Assembly: GCA_036768485.1 (NCBI GenBank)
Contig: JAVLUZ010000141.1
Coordinates: 5,717,349-5,781,348, forward strand
Length of the DNA stretch: 64,000 nucleotides
Source: Mermis nigrescens
Taxonomy: Eukaryota > Nematoda > Enoplea > Mermithida > Mermithidae
Reading direction: 5' to 3'
This document shows positions 20,442-33,600 of this stretch, one piece after another. The notes below the pieces were generated by a model. That model worked only from the letters and a program-made list of their open reading frames with translations. It was not told the DNA's origin and searched no databases. Both the position numbers and the translations under genes were made by a program. Each line of letters begins with the position of its first letter. Positions within the stretch are counted from its first letter, which is position 1.

Positions 20442-21237
20442 TAGCAAAGAAAAATGCGTCGATGGATCAAAAAGATGAAATACTTGGAATTGTGGATTAT
20501 TAAGGATGTAAAAGGAGGGGACTAAGGAAAAAGCTACCCAAAATCGCAAAATCTGCTAAAAATCACATTTTCTCTGAGCAACGCAAAAATCGAAGTATAT
20601 TCTGCAGTTAACAGATTAAAATAAATATTTAACCATAAAAAATGATTGAAAGAGCAGCACGTTAGCTATGCAGTAGCTGTGGGAAATGATAATGAGTTAA
20701 ACTAACAGTCTTTCCAAGCCAATTGAATGAAATAGCAAATATCGATGCATCCAGGACAATTGAAGAAATTGTTGGTTTAAAACAGTAGGAAACGCGTTAG
20801 TTGACTTGAAACAGACTAAATTTAGGTACACTAGCATGCTCCTTCACTTGCTATAATGCTTATAACAGAATGAAACAACTTTAAATACAATACCACTTAG
20901 TTTTCTATCAATCAGGATACGAAGCTAGTAAGCGTTGCTAACTTGCCAGCAATTTAAAATGAAGTTGCCATTATAGATTTCATTTTACACCTTATCTGAA
21001 ACTTTGAAACATTCGACTCTTATCTGAAACTTTCGAAATTATTTGAATAAGACACATTTTTAGAGGCCACAGAATATATTCGCTTTTTGGCATTGCTCAG
21101 AGCAAATTTGATTTTTAGCAGATTTTGCGACTTTAGGTAGCTTTTTCCTTGTCCCCTCCTTTTACATCTTTTATAATCCACAATTCCAAGTATATTCATC
21201 TTTTTTGTTCGATCGAAGCACTTTTCTTTTTTTCTCG
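20442..21237. mobile_element. MITE family B (long TIR), copy 1
   Basis: Left end CTAGCAAAGAAAAATGCG, then GGATGTAAAAGGAGGGGAC (20503-20521). The right end mirrors it with GTCCCCTCCTTTTACATC (21153-21170) and AATTCCAAGTATATTCATC. The inverted repeats extend about 170 bp and include TTTTAGCAGATTTTGCG and AGAATATA.TCG.TTTTTG.C. The interior has no transposase. It preserves the empty site of the hAT insertion found in copy 2 (TTAGCTATGCAGTAGCTG at 20663). Confidence 0.85.
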
Positions 21238-21476
21238 CACATACTTTACGACTTGTAGATAAAAATTTTTTGTGTACTTGTACACTATTTCATCATTGTC
21301 TGACCAAACGTTTTACTCGTATTTGTCATGTTTGACTGACGGCTTGAAATTCTTAATATAATTACTAAACACAATTTACAATATGATTATGAACTTGAAT
21401 TAATGACTCAGGTTTTTATTATAAAATCTTCCAAGAATATGTGTTAAGAAAAATTAAATACCATCAAACAGATAAT

Positions 21477-21732
21477 GCGTCATCTGATGAATCATATATA
21501 AACATATTATTAAGTGTCTCGTATGAAAAAATGTGGCATTCACCTGGAATTTACTTCTCAAGGCATCCCACCACACGTGGGCGTGGGGGGTATACAACCC
21601 CGCTGCGTCATCTGATGAATCATATATAAACATATTATTAAGTGTCTGGTATGAAAAAATGTTGCATTCACCTGGAATTTACTTCTCAAGGCATCCCACC
21701 ACACGTGGGCATGGGGGTATGCAACCCCCAGA
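21477..21732. repeat. 128-bp tandem duplication
   Basis: GCGTCATCTGATGAATC starts at 21477 and again at 21605; the two 128-bp units differ at only a few positions, so this is recent. The unit includes CACACGTGGGCGTGGGGG, the end of MITE family A, so the duplication copied the insertion boundary. Confidence 0.9.
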
Positions 21733-22000
21733 AGTTGAAATACCTCCTCCTCAGAAATCAAAATACCCCGCCCTCCAGAATTCAATTTTTGAACTTTTTT
21801 TACTTTTCTAGCGATTTTGTTGATGCTATTGGATAGTACTCAATGAGAAACGTCCCAAAATGGTGTTTTTGCCATACAACCACTCTTAAGACCAGTTTTT
21901 GAACTTTTAAAATTTTTCTTCCATACTGAAGGTAGTTAGAAACAATTCTCCCCCCTCGGAAATTTTCACCCCCTTAGAATTTTGGTGCTGCCCACCTATG
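21700..22000. mobile_element. MITE family A, copy at 21.7 kb
   Basis: From CACACGTGGGCATGGGGG to GCTGCCCACCTATG. All family landmarks are present: CCCCCAGAAGTTGAAAT, CCAGAATTCAATTTTTGAA, ATGCTATTGGATA, ATGAGAAACGTCC and CCAGTTTTTGAAC. It is the best-preserved copy. Confidence 0.85.
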
Positions 22001-25000
22001 CATCCTGCCTTTTACCGTCTATAGTCTGTATTTTTGTATAACTTGATTTTCCTTGTTAATTAATTTTAAGCAAAAAAATCGACGCGGCTTGAAGCTACGA
22101 CGACTCCATTTGATTTCACAAAAGGTTTCGGCAATCCAATTTTCGGCCATCCTGAAACCGGATAAACAGTGCAAATGAATTCGGGTGGCTTTTCAAGTTG
22201 TATATTCACGTCTTGATTAAAAAGTTCAATTAATCGTGAGAGTTTCTCCTACGTGATCATCTTTGGCATTAGAGGAGGATCAAGCATATCTTTTTTTCAG
22301 TTGTCAATTCCGAACGGAGCAGCATATTAACTGAAATTGTTACTAGAAGTGTTATGATCTAGAGAAGCGTATGACCTTTAGATAAACCTGTTTTAATTTT
22401 GTAGAACGTTCTTTTTCTGTTGAAAAAACATTTTTAATTTGCCTTGGATAAGAAAGTCAAGTTGACGCAGTGGTCGTGCGAGAATTTTTAAGATGATGTA
22501 AGTGGCCCGATATTAGAGTTGCAAGCTAATGCTAAAAAGTATTCTTACATAAAAGGAAGGTAAGCTTAAAACTAATTAATATTACGGAAAGCTTTAAAAC
22601 ACAACTAAATTAAAGATTTGGGAGCAGCAACAAGTCTCTCCTCTATGATTTAGTCATTGCTTTGTTACACAATAAACAATCGAATTTGAATAGATGATTT
22701 CTGCACATTCTTATTGAGTGCGTTAGTAGTAACCCATAGTACTTGAGTTATTTATGTCGCAATCCCAATCCCATTGACACTTTTGCTTTGTATTTATTCA
22801 TCTTTTGTATTTCAATATCTTGATCGTTAGCTTTACAGTCTGACGAATGGCGGGTAATACTGTCAAGGTTGCAATCAGCTTTTAAACTATTTCGGCTCAG
22901 AAGCGCTTTCTGACTGTCCTCCAAGCCAAAGCGTGCTTCGGGTCTTAGCTGCCTTAAGGAAGAAGCTGCTTCAAGTGGTCCGCCTCAGTGTCCTCCTTAT
23001 GCACGGGAGCTAGTTCATCGATGAAATCGCACACAAAATCTACTATGTAATTAAAACCGAGGTCGTTGGAAAAAATAATCAAGCGGTTCTCGTACATTTT
23101 TTTGTTGGCTTTGAGAGCAGCAGAATTTACATAAAATGCGAAAATTGCATGCATGTGATAATATTGTAATAATATAATGACATTAGTTGAAAAGTTATCT
23201 GAAATTTTTTCTATCAAAAAAGGCTTCATCTGACCATTGCTTTTTTATGTCAACCTTTTTTAATCGTATAGAGGGGGCTCCATCACGGCTTTGCACAAGC
23301 AGAATTTTTTAGGTATCTAACAGAGCATACATGTTGTTATAAATAATTAGGATAAATGTAGGCTGGTAAGCAATATAATCTCGCGTAAGAGGCCGATTAT
23401 AAAATAAAAATTCAGCTCATAATTGATGCAACTACTAAGACTCAAAACTGAAATAATTTTCAGTATGTGACAAAAGTTTTGCTGTCATAAAGAGATGTCT
23501 AGAAGTTTTTAACGGCGGAAGGAGAAAACTTTAAAAGTCAGATTTTTGAGAGCTATTTCGCCTTATATCATACAAATAAATTCTATTATTCGAACTATGT
23601 GCGTAAGTGATTCATTCGATCTATGGAGAATTTTACAAATTTTACCTTTGTAATCAATCGTTGCGCTTTCTATTGGAAAATGATGGGAAAAAACAATCTT
23701 TAACTCTGAGCAATTACGGGCGGAATAAAACTAAATCTATACATATAAAATTTTGAGCGTAGCGCTTGTAAATTTTGCAGCAATTTTTTAAATCTTTTAT
23801 TTTCACTGATTCTCCTCCTTGAAAATTGACGTTCAGGGCTTCCTATAAATGTGATTCATAGGAAACAGTAATACCGCCTTCTAAAAATTAAAACCTAGAA
23901 TGCTCATTAATTGTTGTGCGTATTCCACATTGTTGTTTTGAATTAATGCCTTATTTTTAAATGATTTTCATTATTGTGCAAAGCCTCCAGAAACCAAAAA
24001 GCAAAAGATGCTAGGCCTGAGTACGAAAATAGTTTCTAAAATTTTTTTCTTGCCTCACAATCGTTGCGTTAACGAATTAGCTCTAACTGTTATTGAATTA
24101 TTAGACGAGAACTGTAAAATATCAAGACTGATTAAATTACTTGACGATGAAGCTTTCCAGATTAAAAAATTCAGGTATGCGGTACAGTCAAGTTTCTTTA
24201 TATTTATGGATTAAAAAGAATGTGTATAAGATTGCTTAAAATCTTTTAGAAAATTTAAAGTATTTGATGAAAATCTAATCGTTAAACAAACGTGGAATGG
24301 AATGATCATAAATAAAATTTTCAGCTCGATTGCAAACCTAATTTGCAAATTTGTAGTTTCTCACATACATATCAGTACGAGCGTATATGTGTATACTTTA
24401 CGCGTAAACGTCCAGGCACGTTTTCTTCCTTCTCTAATATTTTTTAGCACTTTAGGGCGACCGCCCGGCTCGCCCTCTTCTGTTAAACATGCCCCAGGTA
24501 GGTTGACCCCTCTGACAACTTTATTTTGTGTATTTAAGGTGGACTGATACGTTGTAGGTTTTTCTCAGACAAAACAGAATAGAACTAATCATAATGTCAG
24601 TTGATGGGCGCATTGTGCCTAGGTAACAACCTATTAGTCATTTATTCTTTGTGAAACATAACCCAATCAGACAAGCTTAAGCCTAAATGGTTTTCCAGTG
24701 CAACATAAATGATTATTCATTAAAACCGCATAGATCAAAAAAGTCACATAAATTCATAGTCTTATAACTTAATTTTATTAGAAAGAACATATAACTTGTT
24801 CATCTATTTGCCTGTTAGATTTGAGTGTTTTGTAAGCGCTTAAAATCGTGTTTAATAAACTATAATAAATGTAATTTTTCAGTATGGAAGCCTACATGAC
24901 ACGAAAGTCTTATTCCTTTCTTTCCTTTCTTCTTATCCAAATCAAGCAAACTAGTAGCCATTTTCAAAGCTCTTTTTGCATTTTCCAAAATGTGAATCTT

Positions 25001-25631
25001 ATAAGTATTAGGCAGCTAGAGCTAAAAATATTGTTCGAGCAGATCATGATTAATCGCATTTATTTTACAAGAACGCCGCGAAAGACACAACCATTCAGCT
25101 GATTTTGAGCTTCATGGGAGCCTAGGCAAACTATTACTTTTTTCAATGTGACGGAACACTTCTCTACAGAAGTTTAAAATTTTATTCTTTTTGCAAAATA
25201 GTTGCACTCAAAAATTTTCTATCTAAATTACTTTATCTTCTGAAATTGGAGTAAAAAACACATCTTTTGAGTCATAATCAAATAATTAAGGCTTATAGCA
25301 AGCTTATTACTGTAACGTCTGAAACTAAAATATGTAAATACTACTGATTAAAATTACACACATTATTATTTCAATCAAAGACGTATAGCAATCATTCAAA
25401 TGCTGATTGATACATTTATACATTAGGTGATTTCCTGATCATTGCTTTTAGCGCTTCCAGAAATTATTCTGTAAGTATACTGATGTGCACCTATCGTCTT
25501 AATATATTATTGAACCTATTTATATATGTTATTTTTCATACAATTGAGATCTGATTTTTAGTCTAAATCTAATAAATAAAAAGCTAATTTATTAGATTTA
25601 GGCTACAGATTTGAAATTTATTTATCACGTC
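22001..25631. other. Intergenic or intronic, with two weak exon candidates
   Basis: Mostly stop-dense AT-rich sequence. Candidate 1 (minus, about 22954-23130) follows a possible acceptor CTCTCAAAG and reads MYENRLIIFSNDLGF then IVDFVCDFIDELAPVH, acidic, ending in TAA. Candidate 2 (plus, about 24081-24171) lies between AATTAG and a donor TTCAG|GTATGC and reads LTVIELLDENCKISRLIKLL. Both look protein-like, but neither has a recognised family and they are on opposite strands. Confidence 0.3.
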
Positions 25632-27590
25632 TAAGAAAAATGCTCAAATGAAACGAAAAAGACGAATATACTCTGAATTACGGGTTATTAAGGATGTAAA
25701 AGGAGGAGACTGGGAATAAGTCCTCATGTATAAGATTGGAATAAATATTGAATTTGATCCACAAAACGATTGAAAATGCAGGAATTTAGCTATGCAATAG
25801 CTAGTGAAGATCATCTAGATCTGATCTTTTTATCCAGATTCAGATCCAGATCCAGATAATCTGGATCTGCATCTGGTTATTTTCCAATCTGGTTATCTGA
25901 TCTGGATCTGGATCTGCCAGAAATTCAGAACCTGATCTTTATCTGGATCTGGATCTGTTTAGTCAAGATATATCTGGTTAAACAGATCAGGAAGTTATTT
26001 TTCAGCGAAAGGATTCTTTCTGTTTTACGATTTACTGTAGGTAGGTTATCTAAGTAGTTGTAGCCTAACATGCACATGGGGGTGAGGGGTCTGCTGGGGG
26101 ATTTTACCCCTCCCAGTTCTGTGCTACCCATCCCCCCTTCAGAATGGCCAAAAAGTGCCGCTGACCCCCATAATTTTTTGGTTTTAGAAAAATTTTTAAA
26201 GCTCTGCAGAAAAGTAACTTAAGTGCTAAAAATGTATTAAAGGTTGTTTTTTCACATAAATGATCATCAGAATTGACCTTTGAGAGACTATTTTGTTTAA
26301 AAATGGGAAAATTTTGATTTTTTTGTCGTGTTTAGGACGTCGGAACAGATTGAAAGATACCAATTTAAAACATATTACCTTGTAAATGAACCAATACTTT
26401 TTTAAATTTGAATTATTTGTTAATTAAAATTGTTGTTGTCGTCTGTGAGACAGACAGGAACTTTCAAATAGTACGATAAGTATTCATGAGTGATTATAAT
26501 TTAAGCAGCAGTGTTTAAAAAAATTGCATTTGTAATTTATATTAATGTCATTTTTGTTAAAAGCAGACTACACTGTCTTTTTATTGACTCATGCCCATTG
26601 GTAAAAGTCTAAACTTGTGGGCTTTTACTTTTTAGACAATTTTTACTCATATCATTTTTATGTAAGAGCTCTTAAATGCAAATTTTCCTCGGCTCTGCTT
26701 CAGACCCCTCTGGGGGCTGTTATATTAGTCCTGCCACCCGAGACCCCCTCCAATGAATCTGGGCTTCAGCGCTTTACGCCTTCCTTTTTAGCAATACAAA
26801 TTGCTGCACAAAAAATATTTTTATCTGGATCTCTGGATCTTTTAAAATTTTGATCTGGCAAAACAATCTAGATCTGGGTCTGGTTATTTTCTGATCTATT
26901 ATCTGATCTGGATCTGGATCTGCCAGAAAATCTGAACCCAAACTTTATCTGGATCTGGATCTGGGTAAAAATCTGGATCTTTTACATCAATAGCAATAGC
27001 TATAAGAAAGCAGATGGAGTAGACTGGGAGTGACTTTGTAGGGTAATTGAACGAAATAGCAAATATCCATGCATTCATGACAATCAAGTAAATTGTTGTT
27101 TAAAGCTGGTGGAAACGCGGTAAGCTGCGTGGAACAGACTACATGTAGATACACTTGTCTGCCAGCAAAAATTGTGTTCACTAACCAATTGACGCAAGGT
27201 TTGTTTGCTCTATTGCTCATGATAATGAAATAAAACACTATTATATACAATTGCACTTAGTATTCTATAAATCACGATACAAAGCAGGAAATTGTCGCAA
27301 CCGGTAAGCAATTTACGAGAAGTATACATTTTAGATTATATTTATACACTCTTATGTGACGCGTTAAAAATTATTTGAAGAAAGTTAGATTTTTTTCGGA
27401 GACCGCAGAAAATACTTCGAGTTCAGCGTCTTATAGAAAAAGTTTTATTTCTAACAGCTTTTGCGACTTTAGGCATATACTTACATATTAACTTTTACCT
27501 AGTCCCCTTCTTTTACATCCCTAGTAATCAGTAATGCCTTAATCGTCTTTTATTGAACCATCGAAGCGTTTTCCTTTGCTAGCACCTATC
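25632..27590. mobile_element. MITE family B, copy 2, carrying a nested hAT element
   Basis: Left end about 25632 with GGATGTAAAAGGAGGAGAC (25691-25709). Right end has GTCCCCTTCTTTTACATCC and TTTCCTTTGCTAGC near 27586. The parts flanking the nested element line up with copy 1: AATTGAACGAAATAGCAAATAT, GACAATCAAGTAAATTGTTG and GGAAACGCGGTAAG. The outer element is therefore older than the hAT insertion. Confidence 0.8.
25802..26992. mobile_element. hAT-like element with GATCTGG-rich ends, copy A
   Basis: Flanked by a perfect 8-bp duplication GCAATAGC (25794-25801 and 26993-27000). Ends are TAGTGA...AGATC and GATCTTTTACATCAATA, inverted. The outer roughly 170 bp on each side are runs of GATCTGGATCTGG and complements. 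The centre includes CTTTTACTTTTTAGACAATT and CCTCTGGGGGCTGTTATATTAG, shared with copy B. Open frames are short (26617-26853) and show no transposase. Confidence 0.85.
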
Positions 27591-29362
27591 TTTAATCAGC
27601 ATGATTTAAGTAGATCAGACAGTAAACTGATATGGTGACGTGCCATAATAACGATCGCAGTCTAAAAACGCGGAAAGCAATATGTTCTGAAAATCAGAAT
27701 CATTCTTATCATTCTTTTTAAACAACACAACTTTACCTATTTCAAATAGATCAAAGGTTTTCAGTATAAGTTCAAGCAAGTACTGACTGTTAAAAAACAT
27801 ATGGACTTAGATTTCTAATCTTGACGTTAGATGAAACATTTAAAAAAATAAGCTTTTTGCAACGCTCTGAAACTAAAGTCAATTTTCAATGAAAACTTAA
27901 CACATATACTGGGTGTAAAGAAAACTTAGAGTCAGATTCGTAATCGTAACCCTACAAAACATACTTTGAAAGAAAATTTACGTTTTGCAACACTCTGGTA
28001 GCAAAAAAATGTGTAGTGCAAGCCTTACACATTAACATTAGATTCTGACATTACATAGAACACTTTGAATAAATTAAGCTTCCACAAGGCTCTAGAACTA
28101 AAGTTAGCTTTCAGTATTAAGCTTATACAACCACTTCACATCGCTATTGAATGTTAACAAACACGCCCGATTAACGCATGACATTAGACCCCTGGTACAT
28201 TTTTAGACTCGTTATCATGTCCAGACTCATAACCGGAGAAGTTGGTAAAAAAAACAAGACAGATACACGTTTGACACCCCTGATTTTTGGCTTAACCTCC
28301 CCGAATAAGGCTGAATATTAACGTAGAACACAATTTGCTGTGACCTGTAACCCTACAAAAAATTTTATTTTTATTCTATTCGACTTATTCCGACTTCTAA
28401 AGGAAGACTACTCAAAAAAAAGAAAACTACTCAAAGAAAACTGCACTTATGGTATACCTACTTTAAAAACCTGAACCTAATTCCATTGCGCACAAAGAAA
28501 TTCGGCTTGTGTCAGTTTAAAGCCTTTAAATCCTTATACTTATACATGCAAAAACATCTGTTCCGCATTCTATCTGAGGTATTGATCAATCAGAAAAGGG
28601 AAGAAATTGTGTGTTTCCGGATAATATTGCTTCCCTGATTTTGAACTTTGAATGCACTTACTCTGACGTGTAGCCGTTGAATTGTAATTTATTTTTATTT
28701 TATTCAACTTGTCCGGACTTATAACTTGAGAACTTTGAAGGTGAAATTTGAGACTGAAACCTCTGCTTTACATCGTCTTTTACAGAGTAAAGTTTTAACC
28801 CTCATATGTAACTCCGTGTTGAATGTAAAAAAATGCTGGTAAGCTGAAAGTAGCCCTTTTGTCGTAATACATTTCTACAAGAAAAAATTGTTGAGAACAG
28901 AACAGGAGTTGTTTTCAGACAAAAATAAGGTCAAAATGTGTTTTTTCACCCACAAATTCTTTACAGCCTAAACACTACCACTCTTATTATAAGTCACTTA
29001 TCTGAAAAATTAAAAAAAGGTGGCACAGGGATAACTCATTCGCCTAATTTTGAAAAGGCCAGATTGAATAGATTGCAAAACTGAGTTGGTAAAGTCCGTT
29101 AATCTACCAAAATTTAAAAGAGTATGCTATAACGATAAGTAAAACTTTACACGCTCTTTACACACCAGGTAGAAGTGTAAAAAAAAAATTGACCATATCG
29201 AATTTTTTATTATCAATCTTCAAAAGAAAGCGCATAATACAGGAGTATTAATCTAAAGCTGTAAAGGGGTTACTTGTAGGGAATAAAAGCATATTAAAGG
29301 TAGCACTAACGAACTTATACTTATGACTTGAGCCATGCACTACCAAATACAAGAAGCAGAAA
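27591..29362. other. Intergenic; inverted relatives of the 19.9-kb repeats
   Basis: Between 27840 and 28140 there are reverse-complement copies of the TTCTAGAGCCTTG(C/T)(G/A)GAAGCTT repeat, with TTTACAC motifs. The rest has no recognised gene. Confidence 0.45.
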
Positions 29363-29690
29363 TCAACTGACTTTGTCTACACTTAAATTCAAAACTAATC
29401 GAATTCGAGCAATCTCTGTATTTAGCGTGTACTGATTGCTCGAATGAAGCGTACAGATATTTTGTGAATCAAAGAATTCCGAAAAATTGCTTGATAAACA
29501 CAAAGCGAGTTTGAGACACAAAAGGACGCATTGTTGGAGATTAATCGCTTCTATCATGATTTACAGTGGATCTTGAGCTTGAAATCCGATAGACGTTTCA
29601 GATAAGCACAGGTCATTTCCTTCCAGCAAAGCATAATGCAAGTTTTTGGCTACCTTTAAAAACGAACGGAGCTCAACTGAGCTTGATTGC
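29363..29690 (-). pseudogene. PAN/apple-like domain exon, degenerate copy
   Basis: On the minus strand: LHYALLEGNDLCLSE, then GFQAQDPL, a TAA, then INLQQCVLLCLKLALCLSSN and DSQNICTLHSSN (Cys pattern C..C.....C.........C). The pattern Q-C...C......C.S.N......C.L is that of PAN/apple domains, which bind proteins or sugars. The sequence is clearly homologous to 44220-44561 (shared DPL, INLQQCVLLCLK, DSQ.IC.LHSSN). The in-frame stop suggests a relic or a mispredicted boundary. Family assignment is by motif only. Confidence 0.5.
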
Positions 29691-30060
29691 GCGCTGATAT
29701 AATCTTATACTTTAATTTATTGTTTATCCTAAATATTTGCAAAAATTAGCGTATTTATTACTAAGCACAAAAAAGTAGTTTTGAAAAACGGTCACAGAGT
29801 TTATTATGCAATGATCGTGAATCTTGCCTATCTTGAACAAAGTGGCGTGCCGGTATAATTTGCTCCAAACACGTAAAATACGAGTAGAAAATTTTGGATA
29901 TGAAACTCATAAATCAACGAATTACTAAAAGTATGTTCTTAAAAAAATCGTCAAGTGCTACTCGTCCTAGTTGCGTTACAAGCGGAGTACCACGAAACTA
30001 TAGCAGCATTTTTAACAAAAGATTGTTTTTTATGTACATCATCTCTCAGGAAACACATGA

Positions 30061-30610
30061 CTATAGTCTGTTTCATTTATTCGAGAGCTTTTTAGTCAAT
30101 TCTTTAAAAGGCTACAGTAAGCGAAACAAAACGAATTACTGTAATTCGGCAGATCAGCTCAGTGAGAGCGAGTGGCTGGAATTCTTTCATTTTTAATGCA
30201 CTAATCCGCCTAATAAATTTAATTTAGGCATTTATTCAGTACTGGGACATACTACAGTAAGTGCGCTAAATAAAAAGCTATCGGGAGGAATCGAACCCGG
30301 TTGCTCCGACACGACAAGCAGACGTTTTACCACTGAGCTATGAGGGAGTTCGCGGCGTTTCTTATCATTTTAGTCTATTGTGTTTAAAGTTTCAACTTAG
30401 GATGAGCTGAATGCACGATTTTTATCTGTAAGTTGATTAATCTGCTGGAAGACGAGAATAAATTATGTCGCAAAAATATTATTGAAAAACCCTTCTCTGC
30501 TACGTAACTACATTGAGATCTAGCGCACTACAGTAAATAAGAGAGAAGGGTTACTGTAGCATCAGAAAACATTTACTGAAAAAGCTCTCGGATAAATGAA
30601 ACAGACTATA
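30061..30610. mobile_element. MITE family C with 32-bp TIR
   Basis: Left CTATAGTCTGTTTCATTTAT then TCGAGAGCTTTTT; right AAAAAGCTCTC then GGATAAATGAAACAGACTATA, nearly perfect inverted repeats. TA at the ends fits a Tc1/mariner-type TA target. CTACAGTAA/TTACTGTAG inner repeats are also inverted. The interior carries a tRNA-like Pol III unit. A short relative with the same termini lies at 50731-50899. Confidence 0.8.
30281..30350 (-). tRNA. tRNA-like Pol III unit, probably pseudogene or SINE head
   Basis: On the minus strand the A box TAGCTCAGTGG and the B box GGTTCGATTCC match consensus and are spaced as in a tRNA; a T5 terminator follows within a few bases. A seven-base loop TTGTCGT would present anticodon GTC. 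However, the acceptor stem does not pair, the T stem has two mismatches and the D and anticodon stems are weak. It is therefore unlikely to be a functional tRNA. Confidence 0.45.
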
Positions 30611-33600
30611 ACTGAGTCGTGTATACCGGTAATCAAACTTTTGAGCATAATTTTGTTAATGCCAGCTGTAAACGTTTTGACTCTACTTATACGGAAACAA
30701 TTAAATCCAATTATTTAAAGTACCATATTTGCCTAACCCATCTATCATGTGAATACCATGAAAAAATGGACATCACCTGGGCTTCAACCGCTGAAATTAA
30801 AAAATTCTACACATTGACTTCAATAAAGAGAGCATGAAGTGGAATATCAAAAAAGTGTTTTTCAAAGAAATACAAATTTGTTTAGCTCTCTTTGTAATAA
30901 AATGTTTGATTCCTTTCTGCAGAACTCGTAGAATTTATGCTTTATTATCAAAATTGCGGGCTTAGAGCACAGCCCAAAGCAGCCTTTGTGTTAAACTGAA
31001 TTCAAATAATTCCTATTTTGATGTAGATACAGACTGAGCCACCAAGTACATATCTGCAGCATTTTTTAGCTATGGCTTCCTTATAAAGATTATACAAATT
31101 AAATAAAAAATTAATAAATACATATTGCTGTAATAGTAAAGTAGCTTACTCCTGAAAGTTGTTGAAAACAAATCAGTTGTTCAGAAGCTAAACTACTTTT
31201 ACGTTTTCAGAGTCCTGCTCAATTTGATAAAAATCAATGATAATAACGTTGAAAATACTCGAATGTAACAAAAAGGCGAATATACTTGGAATTAATCATA
31301 ATTGAAGATATAAAAAGTAGGGGCTATGAAAAGATACTTAAGCCTTCAAAAGTCGTATAAGAATTTGGTACAAACTTGACTTCTGCTAAGCGCTGGAAAA
31401 ACATCGAATTATATTCTGCGGACTGTGGAAAAGCAAGGTGCCTTATCCGTTCAAAACAAGACATTATGAATACTATACAAAGCATTTATTAATAATTTAC
31501 TTACTTAATTATACATTTTAAGGGCCTTGTTAGTTGTACAAATCTAGCTTCTAAAGATTGCAAATATTTCATGACAGCTAGGAAGAATTCTTGCCTGGAA
31601 ATAAAACAATCTAAAGACATTTTATCTCATTTTTGAGTCGCAAGCCAAATTAATTTTCTGCGATTTTTTAAGTAACGTTGTGCCCCGCTAAATTATATTT
31701 AAGAAGATAAAGAAAGATACTGCAATACTTTCAATTACCTATAATCAACCTTTGATCGAAATTTTATCTGCAATCTCTGCCAGACAAAGCACTGAATACC
31801 CACTAGTCAATGACATTTTAACAAACTACGAGTATGCACAGTTGATACTGGAAATCTTAAAACGTTTACGTAATTTTGCAAATGAAATGATTCTGGAGAT
31901 GAGTTTACGTCGACAAAAACTTTTGCATATCAGTAACGGAGTCCCTAGGCTATGCCCGATAGCTCGTGATCCGTCACTGGCATCCATCCTAAAAAGTGCG
32001 CCTTCTGCCTGAAATGTGGCGTAAGCTCTATGTATTCAATGGAAAACGCCATACCGTGTGAAAAGTCACTTTAATTTTTATGCACTTCTGCTGCATGCAA
32101 TATGTATGTTTATATCTTTATTTCTCATTAGTTATTCATTCAATTTTCTTTTGTAATTTTCTATTCTATTTCACATAAGAAAATTGGAGCAAAATCTGCT
32201 GATCTCAGATTCATGTACCCCGCCTCACCGCTTCGACTCACATCGTTTTCACTATAGACGGCAAAATTAGCATTTGATGGCTTACTATAATTGAGAGCTA
32301 AACAATAATGCCAAATGCTTATATTCATTTCGGAATCAGCAATCGAAGTCCTTTCAGCAGTATGTACTTTAGGTATGATGCTGCAGTTATAAGCTTACTG
32401 TAAGCCTTCTAAGACAAAGTGGTTGATGATGACTTAAAAAAGTGATTCATATCCTTCAGGTTTGTTGAGCCAATTTAGGAATCCATGCACCAATGAGGAC
32501 AAAAAAGTGATTCGGATAGGATTTTTTGTGGCGCAACTATTTTACCGAAAAAATTAAGGTTTTATATTACTGTAGCTTATCACCTGAAAAAAGCAAAAAC
32601 TGGCTCAGGCTTCCATTTACCCTGTATTCTTGATAGTAGTAAAATAGTTACGTCTTTAGATGGGCTTCCTTGTGCAATAAACGCTGTTGACCAAGATGTG
32701 CTCATTCTTCCGGTTTGCACAATACAACTTTGTGTCATGGCGGCAGCCATTTTCGAAGAACAATACTTAAAGCCGTAGCTTCCTAACTACTTTACGTAAT
32801 ATGAACAATAAGCGCATCTTGGAAAGAGCAAAAAAGTTTTTGTATGACTACTTCTTCGTTAGATTTGGATGAGTAGACTAAAAGTTTAATGTGGCTGCTA
32901 TTTTAATTACTGTAATAAAAAAGTGCCTTTTTTACAAATTAAGATTTGTAATTTTTTTACTGCTTTAGGATAGTGGACATTGTTTTCTGTAATGAGAAAG
33001 AAAATCGGATGCCCTTTCTAATGAGGTATGTTTCGATGTATGGTTTTTTAATAAATTTCTTGATCTTGGCATTTCAAACAATGGGCTTATACACGTTCCT
33101 TTTCACTCAACACAGTTTTAGTGCTGTAGGTAAAATTAACACTGTGAGGAACAAAATACGTTTTTGCATGGGTTTTGTCGGCGAAATTTTTCCGTTGTGA
33201 GTCGTAGCAAGCCTTAATTATAAAAGGTAAAAGATTTTAAGGATTATACACACATATTGGTCCCTATAATTGCATTCAATATTGATTATTGTTATTGTAC
33301 ACACTTTATACTAAAAGTCTATTTTGCTACCGGAGCGTTGTAAGAAGTTAATTCCTTTAAAACTATTCTAATTACCATCGAAATTACGTATATAACTCAA
33401 AATTTTGTTTAGTTGTGTAAGTCTTCCACTGCTATATAAACTATAGCACTAGAGCAATGCGAAAGAACGATTTTTTAAAATTTTCTTCGTAACATAGAGT
33501 AATACAAATCTCACCATTCACTGAGCGGCTGTGTATAGCTCACACTCGTGATGGACTATAGTTAAAGAGCATTGCCGAGTGTTAAGTTTTCAAATGTTGC

